DNA of 64,000 nucleotides from Pseudomonas neustonica. GTDB lineage: Bacteria > Pseudomonadota > Gammaproteobacteria > Pseudomonadales > Pseudomonadaceae. Both the position numbers and the translations under genes were made by a program. The stretch spans positions 105,374-169,373 of the forward strand of contig NZ_RKKU01000006.1 of assembly GCF_003797945.1 (NCBI RefSeq). The letters are read 5' to 3'. Every line of letters starts with the position of its first letter. The stretch's first letter is position 1. The notes beneath the pieces were generated by a model. That model saw nothing but the letters and a program-made list of their open reading frames with translations, made no database searches and was not told where the DNA came from. Below, one piece after another: positions 1 through 9,364 of this stretch.

Positions 1-63
1 GGGATCGAACCCACGACAACAGGAGTCACAATCCTGTGCTCTACCAACTGAGCTACACCCACC
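1..63 (-). tRNA. tRNA-His (GTG), 3' end cut by the window edge
   Basis: Read on the minus strand, the sequence gives an acceptor 5' strand GTGGGTG with the extra G-1 typical of tRNA-His, a normal D arm, and an anticodon loop TTGTGAC with anticodon GTG. The T arm is present, but the 3' acceptor strand lies beyond base 1. It follows tRNA-Arg on the same strand, 34 bases downstream, and is probably in the same transcript. Confidence 0.93.
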
Positions 64-97
64 ACTATTCACTTCAACATTCCACACCTTCGCGCAA

Positions 98-174
98 TGG
101 CGCACCCGGCAGGACTCGAACCTGCGACCATCCGCTTAGAAGGCGGATGCTCTATCCAGCTGAGCTACGGGCAC
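98..174 (-). tRNA. tRNA-Arg (TCT)
   Basis: The minus strand folds as a complete tRNA: acceptor 5' strand GTGCCCG pairing with CGGGTGC (two G-U pairs), anticodon loop with TCT, a T arm with TTCGAGT, discriminator G and an encoded CCA at 98-100. It is the first gene of a tRNA operon continuing into tRNA-His. Confidence 0.95.
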
Positions 175-189
175 CTGTTGCACATGGTA

Positions 190-241
190 GATGATGAAAC
201 ATCATCGGCATGTCCGAATGATTTTTGTGACAATCATTCGG
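190..241 (-). other. Two hairpins in the leader of the tRNA-Arg/His transcript
   Basis: Two perfect inverted repeats lie between the promoter and tRNA-Arg: gatgatg/catcatc (190-196 and 200-206, 3-nt loop) and ccgaatgatt/aatcattcgg (214-223 and 232-241, 8-nt loop). Neither is followed by a T run on the minus strand, so they are not obvious terminators. They may structure the pre-tRNA leader for processing. Their existence is seen directly; the role is inference. Confidence 0.5.
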
Positions 242-294
242 TGGAGCCTGGTCACCTTCCAAACCGGTATCGCTGTGTTTGTGAAGCGGGGCAA

Positions 295-323
295 ATAATA
301 CTTAGCGCGCCCCTCCACGTCAA
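295..323 (-). promoter_or_regulatory. Sigma-70 promoter of the tRNA-Arg/tRNA-His operon
   Basis: On the minus strand there is a -35 box TTGACG (318-323), exactly 17 bp, and a -10 box TATTAT (295-300), followed by a GC-rich discriminator (GCCCCGC). GC-rich discriminators are typical of stringently controlled stable-RNA promoters. A second TTGACG copy abuts it at 324-329. Transcription would begin near base 288 and reach tRNA-Arg after about 114 nt. Confidence 0.7.
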
Positions 324-495
324 CGTCAAAGAGCAATTTTTTTAGTCAGATGAGTAGCTTAACGCACTCAATGGCTCCTAAAGGCAGGCCGCACCCAACT
401 TATTGGCCTTTTCTGGCAATCGACCATGATCGGTCTTTTGCCCCGCTACCCTGCCATGCGACAATAGGCGGAATATTTTCTGCGTCAGGAACCCC

Positions 496-1350
496 ATGAA
501 CGCCCAACTCATTGATGGCAAGCAGATTGCCGCCAACCTCCGCAAGGATATCGCCAGCCAGGTCACTGAACGAAAAAACCAAGGCCTTCGCCTGCCGGGC
601 CTGGCAGTGATCCTGGTCGGTAGCGACCCAGCTTCCGAAGTCTATGTGTCACACAAGCGCAAGGACTGCGACGAGGTCGGTTTTATTTCCCGCTCGCACG
701 ATCTGCCCTCCAGCACCACGCAAGAGCAACTGTTGCAGCTGATTGATGATCTGAACGATGATCCGGAGATCGACGGCATTCTGGTCCAGCTGCCACTGCC
801 AGCGCATCTAGAAGCGTCACAGCTGCTTGAGCGCATTCGCCCCGATAAGGACGTGGACGGCTTTCACCCCTACAACATTGGCCGTCTGGCGCAGCGTATG
901 CCGCTGCTGCGCCCCTGCACGCCCATGGGCATCATCAAGCTGCTGAAGAGCACAGGGGTCGACCTCTATGGCCTGGACGCCACCGTGGTAGGTGCATCCA
1001 ACATCGTCGGCCGCCCGATGGCGCTAGAGCTGCTGCTGGCCGGCTGCACTACCACGATCACTCACCGCTTTACCAAGAGCCTTGAAGACCACGTGCGCCG
1101 CTCCGATCTGGTTGTGGTCGCTGCAGGCAAGCCTGGACTGGTTAAAGGTGAGTGGATCAAACCCGGCGCTATCGTGGTCGACGTAGGCATCAACCGCATG
1201 GAAGATGGTCGCTTGGTCGGTGACGTAGAGTTCGGCGCTGCTGCCGAGCGCGCCAGCTGGATTACTCCGGTACCCGGTGGCGTTGGCCCCATGACCCGCG
1301 CCTGCCTACTGGAAAACACCTTGCACGCCTGTGCTCACCTGCACAGCTGA
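496..1350 (+). CDS. folD: Bifunctional methylenetetrahydrofolate dehydrogenase/cyclohydrolase FolD
   Basis: FolD interconverts 5,10-methylene-, 5,10-methenyl- and 10-formyl-tetrahydrofolate in the cytosol, supplying one-carbon units for purines and formyl-Met. The 284-residue product has the usual length. The catalytic Tyr-Lys pair is in [11 protein letters not shown] (about residues 50-60), the folate-site motif [10 protein letters not shown] lies near residue 100, and the C-terminal PGGVGPMT motif near 262. The Rossmann NADP site (GASNIVGRP) sits between them. The start follows AGGA seven bases upstream. The gene is monocistronic and ends at a strong hairpin shared with the convergent SDR gene. 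Position beside tRNA-Arg/His is familiar from pseudomonads. Confidence 0.97.
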   Translation: MNAQLIDGKQIAANLRKDIASQVTERKNQGLRLPGLAVILVGSDPASEVYVSHKRKDCDEVGFISRSHDLPSSTTQEQLLQLIDDLNDDPEIDGILVQLPLPAHLEASQLLERIRPDKDVDGFHPYNIGRLAQRMPLLRPCTPMGIIKLLKSTGVDLYGLDATVVGASNIVGRPMALELLLAGCTTTITHRFTKSLEDHVRRSDLVVVAAGKPGLVKGEWIKPGAIVVDVGINRMEDGRLVGDVEFGAAAERASWITPVPGGVGPMTRACLLENTLHACAHLHS

Positions 1351-1371
1351 CACCCAGCGCAGCGATAAGTA

Positions 1372-1398
1372 AAACGCCCGGCTCAATGCCGGGCGTTT
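1372..1398. terminator. Bidirectional intrinsic terminator between folD and the SDR gene
   Basis: A perfect 11-bp stem aaacgcccggc/gccgggcgttt (1372-1382 and 1388-1398) with a 5-nt loop. The A and T runs at the two ends let it end transcripts from both convergent genes. Confidence 0.85.
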
Positions 1399-1401
1399 GC
1401 G

Positions 1402-2190
1402 TTACAGGTTACCGGTTTTACCGCCATCTATCGGCAAGTTGATGCCGTTGATGTAGGCCGCCGCGGGTGAGGCCAGAAACCCTGCCGCATTAGCAAACTC
1501 CTCAGGCGCGGCAAAGCGACCAACCGGGATGCTTGCCTGCATGACCTGAGTCACCTGTTCAACCGTTTTACCACTGGCCTTGGCCGAATGCGCAATCAGG
1601 CTATCCAGGCGCGGAGTGCTGGTCAGGCCGGGCAGCAGATTATTGACGGTGATACCGTCAATGGCCAGCTCGGCTGCCAGAGTTTTCGCCCAATTAGCCA
1701 TCGCCGCACGAATGGTATTCGAGACACCCAGGTTAGCGATTGGCTGCTTCACCGAAGTAGAGAGCACATTGAGGATGCGGCCGTAACCGGCTTCGCGCAT
1801 GCCCGGCAGGAGCAGCTGGAGCAGCACCTGAGCGCTGACCATATGCTGGGTGAAAGCATCGGCATACTCTTGCGGATCTGCACTATTGGCCGGTCCTGGC
1901 GCGGGACCACCGGTATTATTAAGCCAGATATGAATAGCACCACCCTGCTCCAGCTCAAACCCGACAACCTCGGCAAGCGCCTTACTATCGTATGCATCTA
2001 CGGCAAGAAAACCATGCTCTTGCCCATGCCTGGCTGGCAGACGGGTGCAGATGGCCTGCAATTTATCAGCAGAGCGCGCCATCAGCACCACCTCGGCACC
2101 CTGCTCCGCAAGCTGATAGGCGCAGGCCTCACCCAGTCCCTGACTGCCGCCGCATACCAACGCTCGCTTACCAACCAAGTCCAGATTCAT
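1402..2190 (-). CDS. SDR-fold oxidoreductase-like protein with noncanonical active site
   Basis: A 262-residue short-chain dehydrogenase/reductase-fold protein. The nucleotide-binding glycine motif is CGGSQGLG (residues 13-20) and the N-N-x-G segment is LNNTGG (about 90-95). The catalytic Ser region is NVLSTS, but where SDRs have YxxxK this protein has SNTIRAAMANWAK, so the catalytic Tyr is replaced. This fits the beta-ketoacyl-reductase-like SDR subgroup with an imperfect tetrad, known from family classifications; the substrate is unknown. The start is preceded by AGGGAG eight bases upstream. It is transcribed alone toward folD. Dehydrogenase activity on an alcohol or ketone is possible but unproven. 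Confidence 0.85.
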   Translation of the reverse strand: MNLDLVGKRALVCGGSQGLGEACAYQLAEQGAEVVLMARSADKLQAICTRLPARHGQEHGFLAVDAYDSKALAEVVGFELEQGGAIHIWLNNTGGPAPGPANSADPQEYADAFTQHMVSAQVLLQLLLPGMREAGYGRILNVLSTSVKQPIANLGVSNTIRAAMANWAKTLAAELAIDGITVNNLLPGLTSTPRLDSLIAHSAKASGKTVEQVTQVMQASIPVGRFAAPEEFANAAGFLASPAAAYINGINLPIDGGKTGNL

Positions 2191-2343
2191 GACGAACTCC
2201 CTATCGAGTGAATGTAATCCGATACATTAGCACGCAGTTGAAGTAGCGCCAGCACGCCCAATCAGCTGCGACCATCAGTGCAACTGACTGGGCAGCTTGA
2301 CCGACAACACCGCTCAGAGGCTTAACAAGACGGCAGCATCAAC

Positions 2344-3531
2344 TCAAAGTGCATCGCCCGGCACCCGCACCCAACCTTCCATGAGAATTCGCGCACTGCG
2401 ACTCATCACCGCCTTGGTCACGTTCCACTCCCCTTTTATTTGACGCGCCTCCGCACCTACCCGAAGCGAGCCTGAGGGGTGGCCGAAGGTCACAGCGGTT
2501 CGCTCGCCGCCACCGGCGACCAGGTTCACCAGCGTGCCGGGGATGGCCGCGGCGGTGCCGATGGCTACCGCACAGGTACCCATCATGGCGTGATGCAGCT
2601 TGCCCATGGACAGCGCGCGCACCAGCAGGTCGACATCGGCGGCCTTGATCTCCTTGCCGCTGGACGCACGATAGCTCTTGGGCGTCGAAACAAAGGCGAC
2701 CTTGGGCGTATGTTGGCGCTTGAGCGCTTCTTCCGGCGCATTGATCAACCCCATACGCAAGGCCCCGGCCACGCGGATAGCCTCCAGACGCGCCAGTGCG
2801 GCAGGGTCGCCATTGATATCCTCACGCAGCTCAGTGCCCTTATAGCCAATATCTTCGGCGTTGACGAATACCGTGGGGATACCGGCGGTAATCATGGTGG
2901 CCTTGAAAGTACCAATACCCGGCACCTCGAGTTCATCCACCAGATTACCCGTGGGAAACATGGAGCCACCCTCTTCGCCATCATCGGAAGGATCGATAAA
3001 CTCCAGTACGATTTCAGCAGCTGGAAAGGTCACACCGTCCAGTTCGAAATCACCGGTTTCCTGCACCTGGCCATTGCTGACTGGCACATGGGCGATAATG
3101 GTTTTCTGGATATTGGCCTGCCAGATACGCACTACGCAGGTGCCGTTCTCGGGAATACGGGCAGGGTCAACCAGTCCAGCATGAATGGCGAACGCGCCAG
3201 CACCGGTCGACAGGTTGCCGCAGTTACCGCTCCAATCGACAAAGGCGCTGTCGATCGAGACCTGGCCATAAAGATAATCAACGTCGTGGTCGGGCTGACT
3301 ACTGGCAGACAGAATCACGCATTTGCTGGTGCTGGAGGTGGCGCCGCCCATGCCGTCGGTGTGGGCACTGTATGGGTCTGGGCTGCCGATCACGCGCAGG
3401 AAGAGCTTGTCGCGCGCTGCACCTGGGGTCTGGCAGTCTTGGGGGAGGTCTTGCAGGCGAAAGAAGACGCCTTTGCTGGTGCCGCCACGCATGTAGGTGG
3501 CGGGGATGCGGATTTGGGGTGCATTGGACAT
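2344..3531 (-). CDS. prpF: 2-methylaconitate cis-trans isomerase PrpF
   Basis: PrpF isomerises the methylaconitate produced by AcnD so that the 2-methylcitrate cycle can proceed; it is the established partner of AcnD in bacteria that lack PrpD. The protein (395 residues from the start chosen here) opens with the family signature PATYMRGGTSKGVFF and contains the DAP-epimerase-like halves with NCGNLSTGAGAFA near residue 105. The start at 3531 is favoured over the longer frame (3567) because AGGAG lies eight bases before it. It is separated from acnD by a terminator and a 355-bp repeat-rich gap, so it may be expressed partly by read-through or from its own promoter. Confidence 0.95.
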   Translation of the reverse strand: MSNAPQIRIPATYMRGGTSKGVFFRLQDLPQDCQTPGAARDKLFLRVIGSPDPYSAHTDGMGGATSSTSKCVILSASSQPDHDVDYLYGQVSIDSAFVDWSGNCGNLSTGAGAFAIHAGLVDPARIPENGTCVVRIWQANIQKTIIAHVPVSNGQVQETGDFELDGVTFPAAEIVLEFIDPSDDGEEGGSMFPTGNLVDELEVPGIGTFKATMITAGIPTVFVNAEDIGYKGTELREDINGDPAALARLEAIRVAGALRMGLINAPEEALKRQHTPKVAFVSTPKSYRASSGKEIKAADVDLLVRALSMGKLHHAMMGTCAVAIGTAAAIPGTLVNLVAGGGERTAVTFGHPSGSLRVGAEARQIKGEWNVTKAVMSRSARILMEGWVRVPGDAL

Positions 3532-3856
3532 GCTGGTTACTCCTGAAACGGTGGTGTCACTGGGCACGGTGACAGGTGATACCGATGGGTAAGTTACTCA
3601 TATTTTGGTTTCGCCTTTATGGCGAGTCAGGGGAAATGCTTGTCCATTTCCCCTAACAACCCCTAGGACACCCCGACTATGCGGCCCTTCGGGTTCGCTG
3701 CGTTGCTCGGCCTGCCGGGGCCCTGCGGAACTCGCTTCGCTCAGACAGTCCTCGGGCTTTATCCCGACCGCCCTGCGCTACTCGCCCGCCTAGATGGGGA
3801 CTGTGGGTCCGTGCATATGGGCGAGATTATCGCGCTTGTCCAAACCAACTGCGTAA
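3532..3856. repeat. Noncoding acnD-prpF gap with a possible dispersed intergenic repeat
   Basis: This gap contains no gene. A perfect 10-bp inverted repeat aggggaaatg/catttcccct (3629-3638 and 3645-3654) is followed by a GC-rich block (about 3675-3795) made of short, partly self-complementary words such as ggcccttcgggttcgctgcg and cgcttcgctcagac. The block resembles the intergenic repeats that pseudomonads scatter between genes. Only one copy is present in this window, so repetition across the genome is inference. Confidence 0.4.
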
Positions 3857-3858
3857 AC

Positions 3859-3881
3859 AAAAGCCCCGGCCTTGCCGGAGC
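3859..3881 (-). terminator. Intrinsic terminator after acnD
   Basis: On the minus strand gctccggc pairs with gccggggc (one G-U) around a 3-nt loop, followed directly by TTTTG TTT. It begins six bases after the acnD stop codon and separates acnD from prpF. Confidence 0.75.
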
Positions 3882-3886
3882 TCTGT

Positions 3887-6478
3887 TTATACCGCTTCGG
3901 CCAACAGGTCTTTGGCAAACTTTTGCAGGATGCCGCCACTGGAATACACCGAGAGTTCTTCGGCGGTATCCAGGCGGCTGAGTGCTGGCACGCGCTCGAC
4001 ATCGCCATTCTTGCGATGAATCACCAGCGTTAGCATGCTGCGCGGCGCGGGAGTGCCTTCTACATCGAAGATTTCGGTGCCGTCGAGCCCCAAGGTCTTG
4101 CGTGTGGTGCCTTCTTCAAACTGCAGAGGCATTACCCCCATGCCGATCAGGTTAGTGCGGTGAATGCGCTCAAAGCCCTCAGCGACGATCACTTCTACAC
4201 CTGCCAGCGCCACACCCTTGGCGGCCCAGTCACGGGATGAACCCTGACCGTAGTCGGCGCCTGCGATGATGATCAGCGGCTGCTTGCGCTCCATGTAGGT
4301 CTCGATTGCCTCCCACATGCGCAACACCTTGCCTTCCGGCTCGACCCGCGCCAACGACCCCTGAATCGGCTGACCCTGCTCGTCGGTGACCATTTCATTC
4401 CATAGCTTGGGGTTGGCCAGCGTCGCGCGCTGCGCTGTTAGGTGATCGCCACGGTGCGTTGCATAGGAATTGAAGTCTTCCTCAGGCAAACCCATTTTGT
4501 GCAGGTAGGCACCGGCTGCGCTGTCCAGCAGGATGGCGTTGGACGGTGACAGGTGGTCGGTGGTGATGTTGTCCGGCAGGATCGCCAGTGGGCGCATGCC
4601 TTTCATCTCACGCTGACCGGCCATATTGCCTTCCCAATAAGGGGGGCGGCGAATATAGGTGCTTTGCGGGCGCCAGTCGTACAGCGGTGGTGTTTTTGCC
4701 TCAGTCTCGCGGGTGATGTCGAACATCGGAATGTAGACCTCACGGAACTGCGAGGGCTTGACCGCCGATTTGACGATGGCGTCGATCTCTTCATCAGCTG
4801 GCCAGATGTCTTTCAGAGTAATCGGGTTGCCCTGCTGGTCATACCCCAGCACATCCTTTTCGATATCGAAGCGGATGGTACCGGCAATCGCGTAGGCCAC
4901 TACCAGCGGCGGCGAGGCCAGAAAGGCCTGCTTGGCATAGGGGTGAATACGCCCGTCAAAATTGCGGTTACCCGAGAGCACGGCGGTAGCGTAAAGATCA
5001 CGCTCGATCACCTCTTTCTGGATCACCGGGTCCAGCGCGCCCGACATACCGTTACAGGTAGTACAGGCAAAGGCGACCACATCAAAACCCAGCTGCTGCA
5101 ACTCCGTCAGCAGGCCGGACTCCTCCAGATACATTTTCACCGTCTTGGAGCCGGGCGCCAGCGAACTCTTGACCCAAGGCTTGCGCAGCAGACCCAGGCG
5201 ATTGGCATTACGCGCCAGCAGACCGGCACCAATAATATTGCGCGGATTGGAGGTGTTGGTGCAGCTGGTAATAGCGGCGATAATTACCGCGCCATCGGGC
5301 ATCAAACCCTCTTCGCTATCCCAGTGCTTGGCGATACCACGACTGCTCAATTCGGACACCGGCAGCAGCGCGTGCGGATTGGATGGTCCGGCCATGTTGC
5401 GGGTAACCGTGGACAGGTCAAAGCGCAGCACGCGCTCATAATCGACCTCTTGCAGCGTATCCGCCCAGAAACCGGCCTCTTTTGCGTACTGCTCGACCAG
5501 CGCGACCTGCTCGTCTTCACGGCCGGTCAGCTTGAGGTATTCGATGGTCTGGTTGTCGATAAAGAACATACCCGCGCTGGCGCCGTATTCGGGCGTCATG
5601 TTGGCGATGGTCGCGCGATCGCCCAGCGACAGGCTGTTGGCACCCTCACCAAAGAACTCCAGATAAGCACCCACCACGCGCTCGCGGCGCAGAAATTCGG
5701 TCAGCGCCAGCACCAGGTCGGTACCGGTAATGCCCGGCTTCAGCTTGCCGCTCAACTCGACCCCGACAATTTCGGGCAGACGCATCATCGACGGATTGCC
5801 GAGCATTACGTTCTCGGCTTCCAATCCACCCACACCAACGGAGATGACGCCCAGCGCATCAACCATGGGCGTGTGGCTATCGGTACCCACACAGGTATCC
5901 GGAAAGGCAACGCCATCACGCACCTGCACCACCGGCGACATTTTCTCCAGGTTGATCTGATGCATGATGCCGTTGCCAGGCGGAATCACATCAACGTTGT
6001 CGAACGCCGTCTTGGTCCAGTTGATGAAGTGGAAGCGATCTTCGTTGCGGCGGTCTTCTACTGCCCGGTTCTTGGCGAAAGCGTCCGGCTCGAAGCCGGG
6101 GTGCTCGACGGCCAGCGAGTGATCAACAATCAGCTGAGTAGGCACCACGGGATTGACCTTGGTCGGATCACCGCCCTGCTCGGCGATAATATCGCGCAGC
6201 CCGGCCAGATCCACCAACGCGGTCTGGCCCAGAATGTCGTGGCATACCACACGCGCCGGATACCAGGGAAAGTCCAGGGTGGTCTGTCGTTCGATCAACT
6301 GATTGAGTGACGCCGTCAAATCGGCTGGGGCGCAGCGGCGAACCAGTTGCTCAGCGAGAACCCGCGAGGTGTAGGGCAGCTTTGCCCAGGCGCCCTGCTT
6401 GATCGCATCGACTGCCTCACGGGCGTCGAAATAATCCAGTGCCGTGCCCGGCAGGGGTTTGCGGTATTGGCTGTTCAT
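3887..6478 (-). CDS. acnD: Fe/S-dependent 2-methylisocitrate dehydratase AcnD
   Basis: AcnD is an aconitase-family dehydratase that dehydrates 2-methylcitrate in the propionate-degrading 2-methylcitrate cycle. The 863-residue length fits the AcnD branch. Cluster ligands are visible in ITSCTNTSNP and in ACTTCNGM, giving the three Cys of a [4Fe-4S] site, and the substrate-binding DSHTPMVDALG segment is near residue 200. The swivel domain includes GADYGQGSSRDWAAKG toward the C terminus. The start ATG overlaps the stop of prpC by one base (TAATG), implying translational coupling. PrpF is needed to deal with its unusual methylaconitate isomer, in line with the neighbouring gene. Confidence 0.97.
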   Translation of the reverse strand: MNSQYRKPLPGTALDYFDAREAVDAIKQGAWAKLPYTSRVLAEQLVRRCAPADLTASLNQLIERQTTLDFPWYPARVVCHDILGQTALVDLAGLRDIIAEQGGDPTKVNPVVPTQLIVDHSLAVEHPGFEPDAFAKNRAVEDRRNEDRFHFINWTKTAFDNVDVIPPGNGIMHQINLEKMSPVVQVRDGVAFPDTCVGTDSHTPMVDALGVISVGVGGLEAENVMLGNPSMMRLPEIVGVELSGKLKPGITGTDLVLALTEFLRRERVVGAYLEFFGEGANSLSLGDRATIANMTPEYGASAGMFFIDNQTIEYLKLTGREDEQVALVEQYAKEAGFWADTLQEVDYERVLRFDLSTVTRNMAGPSNPHALLPVSELSSRGIAKHWDSEEGLMPDGAVIIAAITSCTNTSNPRNIIGAGLLARNANRLGLLRKPWVKSSLAPGSKTVKMYLEESGLLTELQQLGFDVVAFACTTCNGMSGALDPVIQKEVIERDLYATAVLSGNRNFDGRIHPYAKQAFLASPPLVVAYAIAGTIRFDIEKDVLGYDQQGNPITLKDIWPADEEIDAIVKSAVKPSQFREVYIPMFDITRETEAKTPPLYDWRPQSTYIRRPPYWEGNMAGQREMKGMRPLAILPDNITTDHLSPSNAILLDSAAGAYLHKMGLPEEDFNSYATHRGDHLTAQRATLANPKLWNEMVTDEQGQPIQGSLARVEPEGKVLRMWEAIETYMERKQPLIIIAGADYGQGSSRDWAAKGVALAGVEVIVAEGFERIHRTNLIGMGVMPLQFEEGTTRKTLGLDGTEIFDVEGTPAPRSMLTLVIHRKNGDVERVPALSRLDTAEELSVYSSGGILQKFAKDLLAEAV

Positions 6479-7641
6479 TACTTACGATCCTTGAGCGGCA
6501 CAAAGGCCACATCTTCAGGGCCAACATAGTTGGCGCTTGGACGAATAATCTTGCCGTCGATACGCTGCTCAATCACGTGACTGGACCAGCCGGAAGTACG
6601 CGCAATCACAAACAGCGGCGTAAACATGGCGGTCGGGATGCCCATCATGTGATAGCTGACAGCACTGAACCAATCGAGGTTGGGGAACATCTTCTTGATA
6701 TCCCACATGATGGTTTCCAGCCGCTCGGCGATGTCATACATCTTGGTATTGCTTTGCTCTTCGGACAATTCGCGCGCGACCTCTTTGATCACCTTGTTGC
6801 GCGGATCAGACACGGTGTACACCGGGTGCCCGAAGCCGATGACCACTTCTTTCTTTTCAACGCGGGCGCGGATATCCGCCTCGGCTTCATCCGGGTTGTC
6901 GTAGCGCTTCTGGATTTCAAAGGCGACTTCGTTGGCGCCACCGTGCTTGGGACCACGCAGCGCGCCAATGCCGCCAGCAATGCACGAATGCATGTCAGAA
7001 CCCGTGCCGGCGATCACGCGAGTGGTAAAGGTAGACGCGTTAAACTCATGCTCTGCGTACAGATTAAGACTGGTGTGCATAGCGCGCACCCAGGAATCAC
7101 GGGGCTTCTCACCGTGCAGCAGATGCAGGAAGTGACCACCGATGGAGTCGTCGTCGGTTTGCACATCAATACGCTTGCCGTTGTGGCTGAAGTGATACCA
7201 GTACAGCAGCATGGAACCAAAAGACGCCATCAGCTTGTCGGCAATATCGCGGGCACCCGGATGGTTATGATCATCCTTCTCCGGCGACACGCAGCCCAGC
7301 ACTGACACACCGGTGCGCATCACATCCATAGGATGGGCCGACGGCGGCAGCTGCTCCAGCGCGGCCATGACCGACGCAGGCAGACCGCGCAGCGCTTTCA
7401 GCTTGGCCTTGTAGGTGGCAAGCTCGGAAACGGTAGGTAACTTGCCATGCACCAGCAGATGCGCGATTTCTTCAAATTCACAGGTGTTGGCAACATCCAG
7501 AATATCGTAGCCACGGTAATGCAGATCATTACCGCTGCGGCCAACGGTGCATAGCGCAGTATTACCGGCGGCGGTGCCGCTGAGGGCGACGGATTTTTTG
7601 GGCTTGAAAGCTGGCGCTGGATTCTCGGGGGTAGAGCTCAT
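6478..7641 (-). CDS. prpC: 2-methylcitrate synthase PrpC
   Basis: PrpC condenses propionyl-CoA with oxaloacetate to give 2-methylcitrate. The 387-residue product is a short citrate-synthase-family protein. The catalytic His residues are in GPKHGGANE and [14 protein letters not shown], and the catalytic Asp in [11 protein letters not shown]. Short length and the prp context separate it from the housekeeping citrate synthase GltA. GAGGAG nine bases upstream supports the start. It lies between prpB (92-bp gap with a hairpin) and acnD (one-base overlap). Confidence 0.97.
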   Translation of the reverse strand: MSSTPENPAPAFKPKKSVALSGTAAGNTALCTVGRSGNDLHYRGYDILDVANTCEFEEIAHLLVHGKLPTVSELATYKAKLKALRGLPASVMAALEQLPPSAHPMDVMRTGVSVLGCVSPEKDDHNHPGARDIADKLMASFGSMLLYWYHFSHNGKRIDVQTDDDSIGGHFLHLLHGEKPRDSWVRAMHTSLNLYAEHEFNASTFTTRVIAGTGSDMHSCIAGGIGALRGPKHGGANEVAFEIQKRYDNPDEAEADIRARVEKKEVVIGFGHPVYTVSDPRNKVIKEVARELSEEQSNTKMYDIAERLETIMWDIKKMFPNLDWFSAVSYHMMGIPTAMFTPLFVIARTSGWSSHVIEQRIDGKIIRPSANYVGPEDVAFVPLKDRK

Positions 7642-7682
7642 GGCGTTAGTCTCCTCACGGATCGTTCTTGTAATGTGCAGCG

Positions 7683-7705
7683 GCCCCGCACGGAAGGAGC
7701 GGGGC
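7683..7705 (-). other. Intercistronic hairpin between prpB and prpC
   Basis: Perfect 7-bp stem gccccgc/gcggggc (7683-7689 and 7699-7705) with a 9-nt loop and no T run. It may affect mRNA processing or stability between prpB and prpC; terminating the operon here is unlikely. Confidence 0.4.
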
Positions 7706-7733
7706 TAGGCTAGATGATCAGCTAAATAAAAAG

Positions 7734-8618
7734 TTACTTCTTGCCGGCGGCAAAGAGCGCGTCGAGTTTCTCTTCAAACGCGTGATAACCGATGCGGTCA
7801 TACAACTCCGCACGAGTCTGCATGCTATCGACTACGTTCTGCTGATGACCTTCCTGGCGAATGCTGGTGTAGACGTTTTCCGCCGCTTTATTGGCTGCAC
7901 GGAAGGCTGACAGCGGGTACAACTGAATAGCGACACCCACAGAGGCAAGTTCATCGCGGGTAAACAAGGGCGTTGCGCCAAACTCGGTGATGTTCGCCAG
8001 AATCGGCACATTCAGCTCTTTAACGAAGCGCTCATATGTCGGCAGGTCGTAGGCTGCTTCTGCGAAGATCCCATCGGCACCCGCTTCAACATAGGCTTTG
8101 CAACGCTCGATGGCGGCATCAACACCTTCTGCCTGAATAGCATCGGTACGCGCAATCAGGAAAAAGCTGGGGTCAGTCTTGGCATCCGCCGCCGCCTTGA
8201 TGCGATTAACCATTTCCTCGGTAGAGACAATCTCCTTGCCGGGACGGTGACCGCAACGCTTGGCACCTACCTGATCTTCGATGTGCGCCGCACCGGCACC
8301 CGCTTTGATCAGACTTTTAACCGTACGCTCGATATTGAAGGCGCTCGGCCCAAAGCCGGTGTCGATATCGACCAGCAGCGGCAGATCACATACATCGGTG
8401 ATACGGCGCACATCAATCAGCACGTCTTCCAGGGTATTGATGCCCAGATCAGGCATACCCAGGGACCCGGCGGCAACACCGCCACCGGAGAGATAAATCG
8501 CCTTGAAACCAGCGCGCTTGGCCAGCAACGCGTGATTGGCGTTAATGGCACCAATAACCTGCAGTGGTTGCTCTGCAGCAATGGCGTCGCGGAAACGTTG
8601 ACCTGGGGTTTTCTGCAT
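7734..8618 (-). CDS. prpB: 2-methylisocitrate lyase PrpB
   Basis: PrpB cleaves 2-methylisocitrate to pyruvate and succinate, the last step of the 2-methylcitrate cycle. The 294-residue protein belongs to the isocitrate lyase/PEP mutase family: VDIDTGFG carries metal-site Asp residues and KRCGH carries the catalytic Cys (about residue 123). The KKCGH/KRCGH form is typical of methylisocitrate lyases. The start codon overlaps the gntR stop (TGATG), so it is the first enzyme gene behind its regulator. Confidence 0.97.
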   Translation of the reverse strand: MQKTPGQRFRDAIAAEQPLQVIGAINANHALLAKRAGFKAIYLSGGGVAAGSLGMPDLGINTLEDVLIDVRRITDVCDLPLLVDIDTGFGPSAFNIERTVKSLIKAGAGAAHIEDQVGAKRCGHRPGKEIVSTEEMVNRIKAAADAKTDPSFFLIARTDAIQAEGVDAAIERCKAYVEAGADGIFAEAAYDLPTYERFVKELNVPILANITEFGATPLFTRDELASVGVAIQLYPLSAFRAANKAAENVYTSIRQEGHQQNVVDSMQTRAELYDRIGYHAFEEKLDALFAAGKK

Positions 8619-9325
8619 CAGACTTTCCCTCCTGAGGAAGTGACGGAGTCGCCCTGCTCTTGCATACGGCGCTCGATATTGCGGCGAGATGCGCTGATAT
8701 GTCGGCGCATCAGCATTTCCGCGAGTTCGCCATCGCGATCGGCAATGGCTTGAATAATATTGTGGTGCTCGGCAAACGCCTGCTGCGGTCGCTTGGGCGT
8801 GGTCGAGAAGCGGTAGCGATACATGCGTACCAGGTGATAAAGCTCATCACAGAGCATATTGCTCAGCGTGCGATTCTTGCTGCCCTGAACGATCAGAAAG
8901 TGAATATCCAGATCACCTTCCTGCTGATAGTACGACTTGTTTTCCTTGAGGCCGCTGTGTTGCTCGTGCATGGCCAGTACGTCACGCAGCGCCTGAATGT
9001 CTTCATCGCTCATATTCTGCGCTGCCAGCCGGCAAGCCATGCCTTCAAGTGCTTCACGCACGTGGTACAGCTCGATCAGCTCCTCGTAGCTCAACGACAC
9101 CACCCGCACTCCGGCGTGCGGAATGCGTACCACCAGACGGCGACCCTCGAGCCGACGAATAGCCTCACGCAGCGGGCCGCGGCCAATACCAAAGGTGGTT
9201 GATAGATATTGCTCGCTGATACGCGTGCCGGGGGCAATGTCGCCTTTGACAATAGCGGACTGAATCTGGCGAAAGGCTCCGTCAGACAGGGTTTTAGTGG
9301 GTTCTTCCAGTTCAACTTCAGTCAA
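8618..9325 (-). CDS. GntR/FadR-family (FCD) regulator of the prp operon
   Basis: The 235-residue protein has an N-terminal winged helix-turn-helix ([20 protein letters not shown], about residues 34-53) and a C-terminal all-helical FCD ligand domain. It is the first gene of the operon gntR-prpB-prpC-acnD and overlaps prpB by one base, so it very likely controls propionate catabolism, probably as an autoregulated repressor. No in-frame ATG exists near the N terminus; the start is TTG with AAGGA about ten bases upstream. The TTG sits at the edge of one of three ATTGTnnACAAT palindromes, which are probably its operators. The ligand (for example methylcitrate) is inferred from context. Confidence 0.88.
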   Translation of the reverse strand: MTEVELEEPTKTLSDGAFRQIQSAIVKGDIAPGTRISEQYLSTTFGIGRGPLREAIRRLEGRRLVVRIPHAGVRVVSLSYEELIELYHVREALEGMACRLAAQNMSDEDIQALRDVLAMHEQHSGLKENKSYYQQEGDLDIHFLIVQGSKNRTLSNMLCDELYHLVRMYRYRFSTTPKRPQQAFAEHHNIIQAIADRDGELAEMLMRRHISASRRNIERRMQEQGDSVTSSGGKV

Positions 9326-9336
9326 TTGTAGACAAT
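9325..9336. promoter_or_regulatory. Operator 1, ATTGTAGACAAT, at the gntR start
   Basis: A palindrome of arms ATTGT/ACAAT separated by two bases, lying over the ribosome-binding region of the TTG-started regulator gene. It matches the two upstream copies and fits the short inverted repeats used by FadR-type GntR regulators. Confidence 0.6.
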
Positions 9337-9364
9337 CCTTAGTCAGAAACGAGAAAACGTCTGA

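Noticed and set aside
2479..3546. A 355-codon open frame antisense to prpF
   Set aside because: Same reason: a shadow of prpF codon usage with Gly/Ala/His-rich composition and no start signals.
4553..6310. A 585-codon open frame antisense to acnD
   Set aside because: It lies wholly opposite a well-supported aconitase-family gene, has no ribosome-binding site and its translation has no protein-like features. Long antisense frames are common in G+C-rich coding DNA.
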